Source: Streptomyces sennicomposti (GTDB taxonomy: Bacteria > Actinomycetota > Actinomycetes > Streptomycetales > Streptomycetaceae). From it: a stretch of 48,517 nucleotides of DNA. The DNA is taken from the NCBI RefSeq assembly GCF_019890635.1, contig NZ_JAIOAB010000057.1:1-48517 (forward strand). The letters are read 5' to 3'. Of the stretch, positions 40,889 to 48,517 are shown in pieces (the first letter of the stretch is position 1; the number at the start of each line of letters is the position of its first letter). The notes under the pieces were generated by a model, which ran no database searches, was not told the DNA's origin, and was given only the letters and a program-made list of their open reading frames with translations. The position numbers and the translations under genes were made by a program.

Positions 40889-41614
40889 ATGCGAGGCAGA
40901 CGAGGGGGCGTCACCGCCGCCGCGATGACGGCCGTGCTGGCCGGTGTGCTCGCCACGGGCTGCACGTCGGCGGCCACGGCGGGCGACGACGGCGACGGCG
41001 CCCCGCCGACCGCGTCGGCGGCGTCCACGCGGTCCGCGCGGGTCGTCGAGTCGCTCGCGCCCGACGGCACCACCGTCCGCGTCGGCTCGCCGGAGGCCAA
41101 GACCGTCGTCAGGCTCTACGAGGACCTGCGCTGCCCGGTCTGCCGGTCGTTCGAGACCGGGGGCGGCGGTACGGCCCTGCGCGGGATGATCCGCTCCGGC
41201 GAGGTGCGGGTGGACTACACGCTGGCCTCCTTCCTCGACGCCCGGCTCGGCGGCCACGGCTCCGAGAAGGCCGCCAACGCCCTGCGGGCCGCCCTGGAGG
41301 CGGGCAAGTTCGCCGAGTACCACGACGTCCTCTACGCCCACCAGCCCGAGGAGAGCGTCGACGGCTTCACGGACGCGTATCTGCTGGAGATGGCCGCGAA
41401 GGTGAAGGGGCTGCGCGGCCAGGAGTTCGACGCGGCGGTCAAGGGCATGAAGTACCGCGACTTCGTGGCCGCCTCCGCGCAGGCCTACGACGCCTCCGGG
41501 GTCCCGGGCACGCCCACCATGACGGTGAACGGAAAGCCCGTCAATGTGCTCGCGGAAGGGGCTTCCGAGGGGGACATGCTGCCGATGCTGATCCGGCTGG
41601 CGGCCGCGGCCTGA
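40889..41614 (+). CDS. DsbA-like thiol-disulfide lipoprotein
   Basis: A 241-residue exported lipoprotein. The signal peptide ends in the lipobox LATGC at about residue 25, and a linker of Asp/Ala/Thr follows. The thioredoxin-fold domain has the active site DLRCPVCRSFE (CPVC) and a cis-Pro region GVPGTPTMTVNG. The family forms or isomerises disulfides in extracytoplasmic proteins. The ATG has a strong AGGAGG. It is monocistronic and convergent with add. Whether it is an oxidase or reductase cannot be told by eye. Confidence 0.9.
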   Translation: MRGRRGGVTAAAMTAVLAGVLATGCTSAATAGDDGDGAPPTASAASTRSARVVESLAPDGTTVRVGSPEAKTVVRLYEDLRCPVCRSFETGGGGTALRGMIRSGEVRVDYTLASFLDARLGGHGSEKAANALRAALEAGKFAEYHDVLYAHQPEESVDGFTDAYLLEMAAKVKGLRGQEFDAAVKGMKYRDFVAASAQAYDASGVPGTPTMTVNGKPVNVLAEGASEGDMLPMLIRLAAAA

Positions 41615-41622
41615 CCTCGTCC

Positions 41623-41652
41623 CGGCCCCCGGGCCGAAGGCCCCGGAGGCCG
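41623..41652. terminator. Bidirectional hairpin between the DsbA-like gene and add
   Basis: An imperfect GC stem (41623-41635 with 41639-41652), built on GGGCC-GAA-GGCCC, lies between convergent stops. Confidence 0.5.
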
Positions 41653-41656
41653 CCCC

Positions 41657-42688
41657 TCAGTCCGCCAGCCAGTCGTCCACGCCCGACAGCAGCTTCTTGC
41701 GGACGTCCTCCGGGGCCGCCGAGGCGCGGATCGACTGGCGGGCCAGCTCGGCGAGTTCGGCGTCGGTGAAGGCGTGGTGGCGGCGGGCGATGTCGTACTG
41801 CGCCGCGAGGCGGGAGCCGAACAGCAGGGGGTCGTCGGCGCCGAGCGCCATCGGCACCCCGGCCTCCCAGAGCGTGCGCAGGGGGACGTCCTCCGGCTTG
41901 TCGTAGACGCCGAGGGCCACATTGGAGGCCGGGCACACCTCGCAGGTCACGCCCCGGTCGGCGAGCCGGCGCAGCAGCCGCGGGTCCTCCGCCGCGCGCA
42001 CGCCGTGGCCCAGCCGCCGGGCGTCCAGGTCGTCCAGGCAGTCGCGGACCGAGGCCGGGCCGGACAGCTCGCCGCCGTGCGGGGCCGCGAACAGGCCGCC
42101 TTCGCGCGCGATGGCGAACGCCCGGTCGAAGTCGCGGGCCATGCCCCGGCGCTCGTCGTTGGACAGGCCGAAGCCGACCACGCCGCGGTCGCGGTAGCGC
42201 ACGGCGAGGCGGGCCAGCGTCCGGGCGTCCAGCGGGTGCTTCATGCGGTTGGCCGCCACCAGGACGCGCATCCCCAGGCCGGTCTCGCGCGAGGCCGTGT
42301 CGACGGCGTCCAGGATGATCTCCAGCGCCGGGATCAGCCCGCCGAGCCGGGGCGCGTACGACGTCGGGTCGACCTGGATCTCCAGCCAGCCCGAGCCGTC
42401 CTTGACGTCCTCCTCGGCGGCCTCGCGCACCAGGCGCTGGATGTCCTCGGGCTCGCGCAGGCAGGAACGCGCCGCGTCGTACAGCCGCTGGAAGCGGAAC
42501 CAGCCCCGTTCGTCGGTCGCCCGCAGCCTGGGCGGTTCCCCGCTGAACAGGGCGTCCGTCAGCGCCTCGGGCAGGCGCACGCCGTATTTGTCGGCCAGTT
42601 CCAGCAGGGTGGTGGGCCGCATCGACCCGGTGAAGTGCAGGTGCAGATGGGCCTTCGGCAGCTCAGAGACATCACGTACACGCTCCAT
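41657..42688 (-). CDS. add: Adenosine deaminase
   Basis: A 343-residue zinc-dependent deaminase of the metallo-hydrolase fold; it converts adenosine to inosine in purine salvage. KAHLHLHFTGSM holds the HxH zinc motif. PHGGELSGP has the catalytic His/Glu, RRLGHGVRA a zinc His, CEVCPASNVALG the family motif, and GADDPLLFG the metal Asp. The N-terminal HLHFTGS differs from the textbook HVHLDGS, as in other actinobacterial members. The ATG at 42686-42688 is chosen; a GTG 18 nt upstream is an alternative. It may be fed by the promoter near the aspC terminator. Confidence 0.9.
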   Translation of the reverse strand: MERVRDVSELPKAHLHLHFTGSMRPTTLLELADKYGVRLPEALTDALFSGEPPRLRATDERGWFRFQRLYDAARSCLREPEDIQRLVREAAEEDVKDGSGWLEIQVDPTSYAPRLGGLIPALEIILDAVDTASRETGLGMRVLVAANRMKHPLDARTLARLAVRYRDRGVVGFGLSNDERRGMARDFDRAFAIAREGGLFAAPHGGELSGPASVRDCLDDLDARRLGHGVRAAEDPRLLRRLADRGVTCEVCPASNVALGVYDKPEDVPLRTLWEAGVPMALGADDPLLFGSRLAAQYDIARRHHAFTDAELAELARQSIRASAAPEDVRKKLLSGVDDWLAD

Positions 42689-42761
42689 TCCCAGATCCTG
42701 CCGCACGGCGGGCCGCCACCGGAAGCCGTTTCCCCGTTCGTGGCCTTGCTCGCACGAACGA

Positions 42762-42807
42762 ACGGGCCCAGAGCTGTTACTGAATCCAGTAACAGCTCTG
42801 GGCCCGT
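42762..42807 (-). terminator. Terminator of aspC (21-bp perfect hairpin)
   Basis: Arms 42762-42782 and 42787-42807 are perfectly complementary over 21 bp with a 4-nt loop. The hairpin lies 17 nt after the aspC stop on the same strand. A TCGTTCG stretch follows instead of a T run. Confidence 0.92.
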
Positions 42808-42823
42808 ACGGAAAGCGGACGCG

Positions 42824-44050
42824 TCAGTCCCGCGCCTCCGCCAGCAGCTTCTGGATCCGGCTCACGCCCTCCACCAGGTCCTCGTCGCCGAGGGCGTAGG
42901 ACAGGCGCAGATAGCCGGGCGTGCCGAACGCCTCGCCCGGGACGACCGCGACCTCGGCCTCCTCCAGGATGAGCGCGGCCAGCTCGACCGTGTTCTGCGG
43001 GCGCTTGCCGCGGATCTCCTTGCCGATCAGCGCCTTCACCGACGGGTAGGCGTAGAACGCGCCCTCGGGCTCCGGGCAGAGCACGCCGTCGATCTCGTTG
43101 AGCATCCGCACGATGGTCCTGCGGCGGCGGTCGAAGGCCTCGCGCATCGGCGCGACGGCCTCCAGGTCGCCGGAGACCGCGGCGAGGGCGGCGGCCTGGG
43201 CGACGTTGGAGACGTTGGACGTGGCGTGCGACTGGAGGTTGGTCGCGGCCTTGACCACGTCCTTGGGGCCGATGACCCAGCCCACCCGCCAGCCGGTCAT
43301 GGCGTACGTCTTGGCCACGCCGTTGACGACGACGCACTTGTCGCGCAGCTCGGGCAGGAGCGCGGGCAGGGACACGGAGACCGCGTCGCCGTACACCAGG
43401 TGCTCGTAGATCTCGTCGGTCAGCACCCACAGGCCGTGCTCCAGCGCCCAGCGGCCGATCGCCTCGGTCTCGGCCTCGGAGTACACCGCGCCGGTCGGGT
43501 TGGAGGGGGAGACGAAGAGGACGACCTTGGTGTTCTCGGTGCGGGCGGCCTCCAGCTGCTCGACCGTGACCCGGTAGCCGGTGGTCTCGTCGGCGACGAC
43601 CTCGACGGGGACGCCGCCGGCCAGGCGGATCGACTCCGGGTACGTCGTCCAGTACGGCGCCGGCACGATGACCTCGTCGCCCGGGTCCAGGATCGCGGCG
43701 AAGGCCTCGTAGATGGCCTGCTTGCCGCCGTTGGTGACGAGGATCTGGGAGACGTCCGGCTCCCAGCCGGAGTCGCGCAGCGTCTTCGCGGCGATCGCGG
43801 ACTTCAGCTCGGGCAGACCGCCGGCCGGGGTGTACCGGTGGTACTTCGGGTTCTTGCAGGCCTCGACGGCCGCCTCGACGATGTAGTCCGGGGTCGGGAA
43901 GTCCGGCTCGCCCGCGCCGAAGCCGATCACCGGACGCCCGGCGGCCTTGAGGGCCTTGGCCTTGGCGTCCACGGCGAGGGTGGCGGACTCGGAGATCGCG
44001 CCGATTCGGGCGGAGACCCGGCGCTCGGTGGGAGGGATTGCAGCGCTCAT
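42824..44050 (-). CDS. aspC: Pyridoxal-phosphate-dependent aminotransferase (aspartate type)
   Basis: A 408-residue class I aminotransferase. VVNGVAKTYAMTGWRVGWVIG carries the Schiff-base Lys, FVSPSNPTGAVYS the substrate/cofactor Asn, and VLTDEIYEHLVYGD the Asp/Tyr pair. YLRLSYALGDEDLVEGVSRIQ ends the protein. The usual reaction is transfer of the amino group from aspartate to 2-oxoglutarate. The ATG at 44048-44050 gives the common length; a GGGCGG lies close upstream. It precedes tRNA-Trp, transcribed in the opposite direction. Confidence 0.93.
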   Translation of the reverse strand: MSAAIPPTERRVSARIGAISESATLAVDAKAKALKAAGRPVIGFGAGEPDFPTPDYIVEAAVEACKNPKYHRYTPAGGLPELKSAIAAKTLRDSGWEPDVSQILVTNGGKQAIYEAFAAILDPGDEVIVPAPYWTTYPESIRLAGGVPVEVVADETTGYRVTVEQLEAARTENTKVVLFVSPSNPTGAVYSEAETEAIGRWALEHGLWVLTDEIYEHLVYGDAVSVSLPALLPELRDKCVVVNGVAKTYAMTGWRVGWVIGPKDVVKAATNLQSHATSNVSNVAQAAALAAVSGDLEAVAPMREAFDRRRRTIVRMLNEIDGVLCPEPEGAFYAYPSVKALIGKEIRGKRPQNTVELAALILEEAEVAVVPGEAFGTPGYLRLSYALGDEDLVEGVSRIQKLLAEARD

Positions 44051-44218
44051 ACCGCCCATCGTTCCAGACCCCGGACACCGCGGGCACACGGGTTTCACGG
44101 ACTGGGCAGGTCCGGTCTACGCGGTGAACACGCGTCCGGTTCCGCGCTCCGGCCAGGCGATCTTCGCGGCGGACCGCCGACCGGCCGTCGCCCGCGGGAC
44201 ATCGAAGAACACTTTCTG

Positions 44219-44248
44219 TTCGACGCTGGGCCGCGGACCACGTACACT
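44219..44248 (+). promoter_or_regulatory. Promoter candidate for tRNA-Trp/secE
   Basis: TTCGAC (44219-44224) and TACACT (44243-44248) are separated by 18 bp and precede tRNA-Trp by about 80 nt. A second TACGTT element at 44313-44318 lacks a clear partner. No gene lies in 44051-44331. Confidence 0.5.
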
Positions 44249-44331
44249 CTCACCTCGTTGGCCTTCAGCAGCCGCCGCACCCGGTGCGCACCGGGCATCC
44301 GGTCGGATGCGGTACGTTGGGGGACACACAA

Positions 44332-44404
44332 AGGGTCGTAGCTCAATTGGTAGAGCACTGGTCTCCAAAACCAGCGGTTGGGGGTTCAAGTCCCTCCGGC
44401 CCTG
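44332..44404 (+). tRNA. tRNA-Trp (anticodon CCA)
   Basis: 73 nt. Acceptor AGGGTCG pairs with CGGCCCT, the anticodon stem is CTGGT/ACCAG with loop CTCCAAA, and the T loop is TTCAAGT. It lies 108 nt upstream of secE, the conserved place for tRNA-Trp in actinobacteria. Confidence 0.95.
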
Positions 44405-44512
44405 CTACACACACCTTCGCCAGGGATGTGTGCGCATGTACGTACAGAAATGCACCGCCGTGCGGCTCGACCGGGCGCGGCACGGCCACGACCCGGAATC
44501 AGGTGAGGACGC

Positions 44513-44800
44513 ATGACGGACGCCGTGGGCTCCATCGACACGCCTGATGCCCAGGACGAGGTGGCGGAGTCCCAGAAGAAGCCCCGCAAGGGCGGCAAGC
44601 GCGCCAAGAAGGGCCCGCTCAAGCGGCTTGCGCTCTTCTACCGGCAGATCGTCGCGGAGCTTCGCAAGGTCGTCTGGCCGACGCGTGGTCAGCTGTCGTC
44701 GTACACCACCGTGGTGATCTTCTTCGTCGCCATCATGATCGCCCTGGTGACCGTGATTGACTATGGGCTCAACCACGCGGCCAAGTACGTCTTCGGCTGA
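44513..44800 (+). CDS. secE: Preprotein translocase subunit SecE
   Basis: A 95-residue protein. After a hydrophilic N-terminus of 40 residues, the amphipathic helix LALFYRQIVAELRKVVWPTRGQLSSYTTVVI is diagnostic. One membrane helix covers residues about 66-86. SecE clamps SecY in the translocon. GTGAGGAC precedes the ATG. nusG follows after a hairpin at 44813-44840. Confidence 0.96.
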   Translation: MTDAVGSIDTPDAQDEVAESQKKPRKGGKRAKKGPLKRLALFYRQIVAELRKVVWPTRGQLSSYTTVVIFFVAIMIALVTVIDYGLNHAAKYVFG

Positions 44801-44812
44801 GCCAAGAGCGAA

Positions 44813-44840
44813 GGGCGCCGTGGTTACCGGCGCCCCTTTT
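44813..44840 (+). terminator. Terminator-like hairpin between secE and nusG
   Basis: GGGCGCCG (44813-44820) pairs with CGGCGCCC (44828-44835), with a 7-nt loop, and is followed by C then TTTT. It has a real T run, unlike most in the window. It might end the secE transcript or be a leaky attenuator, since these genes are commonly co-expressed. Confidence 0.75.
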
Positions 44841-44881
44841 CGCATGTTCCACCCCTATGTATCCAGGAAGAAGCAGCCACC

Positions 44882-45748
44882 GTGTCTGACCCGAACCTGA
44901 ACGACGCCATCGAGCCGACCGAGTCCGTGGATGACGAGCTCGACATCGTCGAGGGTGCCGACGAGGTCGACGAGGCGGAGGCTGCCGAGGCCGCCGCGGG
45001 CGATCCGGCCGAGGAAGCCGCCCTCCACGTCGAGGACGAGGACGAGGCCGCCGAGGCGGAGGCCGTCGAGGACGAGGCGGACGACGCCGAGGCCGGCGAA
45101 GAGGCCGTCGCTCAGGAGCCCGAGCCCGAGCTGGACCCGGTCACCAAGCTCCGCGAGGAGCTGCGCACGCTGCCCGGCGAGTGGTACGTGATCCACACCT
45201 ACGCGGGCTACGAGAAGCGCGTGAAGGCCAACCTGGAGCAGCGCGCCGTCTCGCTGAACGTCGAGGACTTCATCTACCAGGCCGAGGTGCCCGAGGAAGA
45301 GATCGTCCAGATCAAGAACGGCGAGCGCAAGACCGTCCGGCAGAACAAGCTGCCCGGTTACGTCCTCGTCCGCATGGACCTGACGAACGAGTCCTGGGGC
45401 GTCGTCCGCAACACCCCGGGCGTCACCGGCTTCGTCGGCAACGCCTACGACCCCTACCCGCTGTCCCTGGACGAGATCGTGAAGATGCTCGCGCCGGAGG
45501 CGGAGGAGAAGGCCGCCCGCGAGGCCGCCGAGGCCGAGGGCAAGCCGGCCCCGCAGCGCAAGGTCGAGGTCCAGGTGCTGGACTTCGAGGTCGGCGACTC
45601 GGTCACCGTCACCGACGGCCCGTTCGCCACGCTGCAGGCGACGATCAACGAGATCAACGCCGACTCGAAGAAGGTCAAGGGCCTCGTCGAGATCTTCGGC
45701 CGCGAGACCCCGGTCGAGCTGAGCTTCGACCAGATCCAGAAGAACTAG
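44882..45748 (+). CDS. nusG: Transcription termination/antitermination protein NusG
   Basis: A 288-residue elongation factor. Residues 1-85 are a long acidic Glu/Asp/Ala extension that is common in actinobacteria. The NGN domain begins EWYVIHTYAGYEKRVKANLEQR, with VLVRMDLTNESWGVVRNTPGVTGFVG. The KOW domain is VGDSVTVTDGPFATLQATINEI. NusG binds RNA polymerase and links it to Rho or ribosomal S10. The GTG start has AGGAAG upstream (44868-44873). A terminator follows the stop. Confidence 0.95.
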   Translation: MSDPNLNDAIEPTESVDDELDIVEGADEVDEAEAAEAAAGDPAEEAALHVEDEDEAAEAEAVEDEADDAEAGEEAVAQEPEPELDPVTKLREELRTLPGEWYVIHTYAGYEKRVKANLEQRAVSLNVEDFIYQAEVPEEEIVQIKNGERKTVRQNKLPGYVLVRMDLTNESWGVVRNTPGVTGFVGNAYDPYPLSLDEIVKMLAPEAEEKAAREAAEAEGKPAPQRKVEVQVLDFEVGDSVTVTDGPFATLQATINEINADSKKVKGLVEIFGRETPVELSFDQIQKN

Positions 45749-45769
45749 TTCTTTCTGGACGAACCGCTT

Positions 45770-45819
45770 CCGCGCAGGTCAGGCGGGCTGCTCGCAGCCT
45801 GTCTGACCTGCGCGGTTTT
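45770..45819 (+). terminator. Terminator of nusG
   Basis: A 13-bp perfect stem (45770-45782 with 45803-45815) with an inner GGCTGC/GCAGCC pair is followed by TTTT (45816-45819). Confidence 0.9.
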
Positions 45820-45918
45820 CAGCCGCACAGCTATACCCGTTATCGTTGTGCGGTATGCCTGCGTCCGGGTGGTTTCCCGGCGGCGGGCAGGACCCGAACC
45901 GAAAGGACCCGGAGAGCT

Positions 45919-46353
45919 ATGCCTCCCAAGAAGAAGAAGGTCACGGGGCTCATCAAGCTCCAGATCCAGGCCGGTGCCGCCAACCCGGCTCCGCCGGTCG
46001 GCCCGGCGCTGGGTCAGCACGGCGTCAACATCATGGAGTTCTGCAAGGCCTACAACGCCGCGACCGAGTCGCAGCGCGGTTGGGTCATCCCGGTGGAGAT
46101 CACGGTCTACGAGGACCGCTCCTTCACCTTCATCACCAAGACGCCGCCGGCCGCCAAGATGATCCTCAAGGCCGCGGGCGTGGAGAAGGGCTCCGGCGAG
46201 CCGCACAAGACCAAGGTCGCCAAGATCACCCAGGCGCAGGTCCGCGAGATCGCCCAGACCAAGATGCCCGACCTCAACGCCAACGACCTGGACGCCGCCG
46301 CGAAGATCATCGCCGGCACCGCGCGTTCCATGGGCGTCACGGTCGAGGGCTGA
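45919..46353 (+). CDS. rplK: 50S ribosomal protein L11
   Basis: A 144-residue ribosomal protein. PPVGPALGQHGVNIMEFCKAYN and KTPPAAKMILKAAGVEKGSGEPHK are the family signatures; the C-terminal RNA-binding domain follows. L11 forms the GTPase-associated centre and is the site linked to thiostrepton and to the stringent response. ATG has GGAGAG upstream. It has its own promoter region after the nusG terminator. Confidence 0.97.
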   Translation: MPPKKKKVTGLIKLQIQAGAANPAPPVGPALGQHGVNIMEFCKAYNAATESQRGWVIPVEITVYEDRSFTFITKTPPAAKMILKAAGVEKGSGEPHKTKVAKITQAQVREIAQTKMPDLNANDLDAAAKIIAGTARSMGVTVEG

Positions 46354-46449
46354 ACCCCACCTTCGTAGTCATGCGGCCGTGATGTGCCGCACGTGGCAGG
46401 GCCTGCTCGGCCCGTACCACGACTCCTTTCAGAAACCACAGGAGCAGTT

Positions 46450-47175
46450 GTGAGCAAGCGCAGCAAGGCCCTTCGCGCTGCGGACGCCAAGGTCGACCGG
46501 GAGAAGCTCTACGCCCCGCTCGAGGCCGTCCGTCTCGCCAAGGAGACCTCCACGACCAAGTTCGACGGCACCGTCGAGGTCGCCTTCCGCCTGGGTGTCG
46601 ACCCGCGCAAGGCCGACCAGATGGTCCGTGGCACCGTGAACCTTCCGCACGGCACCGGCAAGACCGCCCGGGTCCTGGTCTTCGCGACCGGTGACCGTGC
46701 TGCGGCCGCGGAGGCCGCGGGCGCCGACATCGTCGGCTCCGACGAACTGATCGACGAGGTGGCCAAGGGCCGTCTGGACTTCGACGCCGTCGTCGCCACC
46801 CCGGACCTCATGGGCAAGGTCGGCCGCCTCGGCCGCGTCCTCGGCCCGCGTGGTCTGATGCCGAACCCGAAGACCGGCACCGTCACCCCCGACGTGGCCA
46901 AGGCCGTCACCGACATCAAGGGCGGCAAGATCGAGTTCCGCGTCGACAAGCACTCGAACCTGCACTTCATCATCGGCAAGACGTCGTTCGACGACAGCAA
47001 GCTGGTGGAGAACTACGGCGCGGCCCTGGAGGAGATCCTCCGTCTGAAGCCGTCCGCCGCCAAGGGTCGCTACATCAAGAAGGCCGCCATCAGCACCACG
47101 ATGGGCCCCGGCATCCAGATCGACCCGAACCGCACCCGGAACCTCCTCGTCGAGGAGGACCCGGCCGCGGTCTGA
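46450..47175 (+). CDS. rplA: 50S ribosomal protein L1
   Basis: A 241-residue ribosomal protein. VEVAFRLGVDPRKADQMVRGTVNLPHGTGKTARV and the signature GRVLGPRGLMPNPKTGTV are clear. L1 binds 23S rRNA at the stalk near the E site and represses its own operon in many bacteria. The GTG start has AGGAG upstream. It follows rplK by 96 nt and ends before a strong terminator. Confidence 0.97.
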   Translation: MSKRSKALRAADAKVDREKLYAPLEAVRLAKETSTTKFDGTVEVAFRLGVDPRKADQMVRGTVNLPHGTGKTARVLVFATGDRAAAAEAAGADIVGSDELIDEVAKGRLDFDAVVATPDLMGKVGRLGRVLGPRGLMPNPKTGTVTPDVAKAVTDIKGGKIEFRVDKHSNLHFIIGKTSFDDSKLVENYGAALEEILRLKPSAAKGRYIKKAAISTTMGPGIQIDPNRTRNLLVEEDPAAV

Positions 47176-47198
47176 GCCCTCGGCTCGCACAGGTCGGC

Positions 47199-47241
47199 GA
47201 CGAGCCCCGCAACCGTTCGGTTGCGGGGCTCGTCCCTTTTT
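47199..47241 (+). terminator. Rho-independent terminator of rplKA
   Basis: A perfect 16-bp stem (47199-47214 with 47219-47234), a GTTC loop, then CC and TTTTT (47237-47241). Confidence 0.96.
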
Positions 47242-47332
47242 CTGTGGGACGCCTGTACGGATCTTCCGTAGGGTTGTCGGTGGCCCGCGCTAGCGTGTCG
47301 GGACACAGCGAAGGCTTAGGGGTGGGGACGAG

Positions 47333-48274
47333 ATGATGACCAGGACCGTGCGGCGGACGGCGTTCTCGATCGCGGCGGTGGCCGCGCTGACGGGGGTGGC
47401 GGCCTGTGGCTCCGGTTCCTCGGGCGACGGCGGGAAGACGGCGGGCGGCGGTGCGGCCAGGGCGAACCCGATAGCGGCCCTGCTCAGCGCCGAGACGTCC
47501 ACCGCGAAGGCCGACTCGGCCCAGGTGGAGTCGACGACCAGCCTCGGCACGCTGATGTCGATGAAGGGCGACGGCAAGCTCGACTGGAGCCACGGCATCA
47601 CGGGCACCATGACGATCACGTACACCGGCGGCACCGCGGCCGAGACGCTGCGCAAGCTCGGCAACACGACGACCGAGGCGCGGTACCTGCCCGAGGGCTA
47701 CTACACGCACATGAGCGAGGAGTACGCCGGCCTGGTGGGCGGCAAGCACTGGCTCAAGTACAGCTACGACGACCTGGCCACGATGGCCGGCGGCTCCGGC
47801 GCGTACCTCAAGGACCAGATGCAGAACAGCACGCCGAACCAGGGCGTGCGGCTGCTGCTGGCCTCCGGCGACGTGAAGAAGGTCGGCGAGGAGCAGGTCG
47901 CCGGGAAGCGCACCACGCACTACACGGGCACGGTGAACGTCGCCGACTTCGCCGGCAAGAGCAACCACAACCTCTCGGCCGACCAGCTCGACGCGCTGAA
48001 GAAGCAGCTCAGCCAGTCGGGCATCACCACGGAGACCGTGGACCTCTGGATCGACGACCAGGACCTCCTGGTGAAGAAGACCGAGAAGGCGGACACGGCG
48101 AACGGCGCGATGAACAGCACGGCCGTCTACCGGGACTACGGCGTGAAGGTCTCCGTCACCGCCCCGCCGGCGAGCGACACGGAGGACTTCGCGAAGATCC
48201 TGAAGAAGCAGGGCCTGACGACCGGCACGACGGACGCGGCCTCGGGCAGCGCGACCGCCCCCGCGGCGTCCTGA
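47333..48274 (+). CDS. Secreted lipoprotein of LppX/LprG-like fold
   Basis: A 313-residue lipoprotein. The signal peptide ends in the lipobox LTGVAAC (lipidated Cys about residue 25). The mature protein has the beta-rich pattern of LppX/LprG/LolA-fold proteins: TMTITYTGGTAAETLRKLG, YYTHMSEEYAGLVGGKHWLKYSYDDL and TVDLWIDDQDLLVKK. It follows the rplA terminator and is transcribed alone. Two ATGs in tandem are possible starts. The role in envelope lipid or sensor function is inferred from fold only. Confidence 0.82.
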   Translation: MMTRTVRRTAFSIAAVAALTGVAACGSGSSGDGGKTAGGGAARANPIAALLSAETSTAKADSAQVESTTSLGTLMSMKGDGKLDWSHGITGTMTITYTGGTAAETLRKLGNTTTEARYLPEGYYTHMSEEYAGLVGGKHWLKYSYDDLATMAGGSGAYLKDQMQNSTPNQGVRLLLASGDVKKVGEEQVAGKRTTHYTGTVNVADFAGKSNHNLSADQLDALKKQLSQSGITTETVDLWIDDQDLLVKKTEKADTANGAMNSTAVYRDYGVKVSVTAPPASDTEDFAKILKKQGLTTGTTDAASGSATAPAAS

Positions 48275-48334
48275 CACCGGGGACACCGGGAACGCCGGGG
48301 ACACCGCGGGCGTTGGTCGCCCCCTGGCGGGGCG

Positions 48335-48390
48335 CCCGCTGAAGCGGGAGGCACCGAGCCGGGCGACGCGCGCCCCCGGGTGGCTCCCGC
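48335..48390 (+). terminator. Structured region after the lipoprotein gene
   Basis: CCCGCT-GA-AGCGGG (48335-48348) and a 12-bp arm pair with one mismatch (48344-48355 with 48379-48390) could fold alternately. It is a possible terminator. The sequence from 48391 to the window end has no supported gene. Confidence 0.4.
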
Positions 48391-48517
48391 CAGCGGGGCG
48401 CCCCTGGGGAGCGGCACCCCGCCGTGCGTGCCGCCCCGCACCGGGCGCCGTCTTGCGGGCAGCCCTCGCCGGTTCCCACTGCGGCGGGCGGGGCCGGGTC
48501 CCGCCCGTAAGCGGCGG

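Noticed and set aside
32714..44404. Integrated element at one of the four tRNA genes
   Set aside because: No integrase, excisionase or duplicated tRNA 3' end was found near any of them, and local gene order is the standard one.

Overview
The window is high-GC (roughly 70-75%) actinobacterial chromosome and almost certainly comes from a Streptomyces. GTG starts are frequent, third codon positions are G/C-rich, a c-di-AMP riboswitch precedes a small secreted hydrolase, L33 is the four-cysteine type, and the order tRNA-Thr, tRNA-Met, rpmG, hadA/hadB-like, murB, tRNA-Trp, secE, nusG, rplK, rplA is the usual streptomycete one. From memory it matches the S. coelicolor region around SCO458x-SCO465x; no search was run. 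No integrase, transposase, CRISPR array or prophage gene was seen.

Layout. 1-1427: a secreted SLT-type lytic enzyme on the minus strand, with a c-di-AMP (ydaO-type) riboswitch leader and a palindrome-rich divergent intergenic region. 1428-6142: a polyprenyl diphosphate synthase, then a LolA-like envelope protein with an ABC-2 type ATPase and permease. 6191-9130: a P-loop/DUF6668-like gene divergent from a TPR gene, and a VOC protein, with minisatellites between them. 9250-11816: a RarD-type permease and a divergent QorB-like oxidoreductase/HxlR regulator pair. 11947-14947: korA-korB, a 2-oxoacid:ferredoxin oxidoreductase. 15201-19205: a NarL-type response regulator and two tandem paralogous sensor kinases. 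19430-29834: a ten-gene complex I-like operon (nuoA, B, C, H, I, J, K, L, M, N) without nuoD, E, F or G. 30140-32478: htpX, yccF, a GlsB/YeaQ-type protein and yajQ. 32714-36163: tRNA-Tyr, two unknown genes, an NAD(P)-binding protein and a degenerate cytosine-deaminase-like protein. 36463-47175: information-processing and cell-wall genes (tRNA-Thr, tRNA-Met, rpmG, hadA/hadB-like, murB, tRNA-Trp, secE, nusG, rplK, rplA) interrupted by a SDR/TetR divergon, a DsbA-like lipoprotein, add and aspC. 47333-48274: a lipoprotein.

How the genes may work together. The strongest system-level reading is a ferredoxin-linked respiratory module. KorAB makes reduced ferredoxin from a 2-oxoacid. The nearby complex I-like enzyme has the proton-pumping arm and the NuoB/NuoI iron-sulfur subunits but no NADH-oxidising module, so ferredoxin is a natural donor. 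The polyprenyl synthase could supply the menaquinone tail, and a duplicated two-component system sits between the two gene sets. The missing NuoD and the long low-complexity tails on NuoC, NuoI and NuoJ make this complex unusual.

A second theme is structure between genes. There are several very long perfect hairpins (16-26 bp stems), one of them with two mutually exclusive folds, and many short tandem repeats (9, 17, 22, 26 and 27 bp) at gene ends or inside gene tails.
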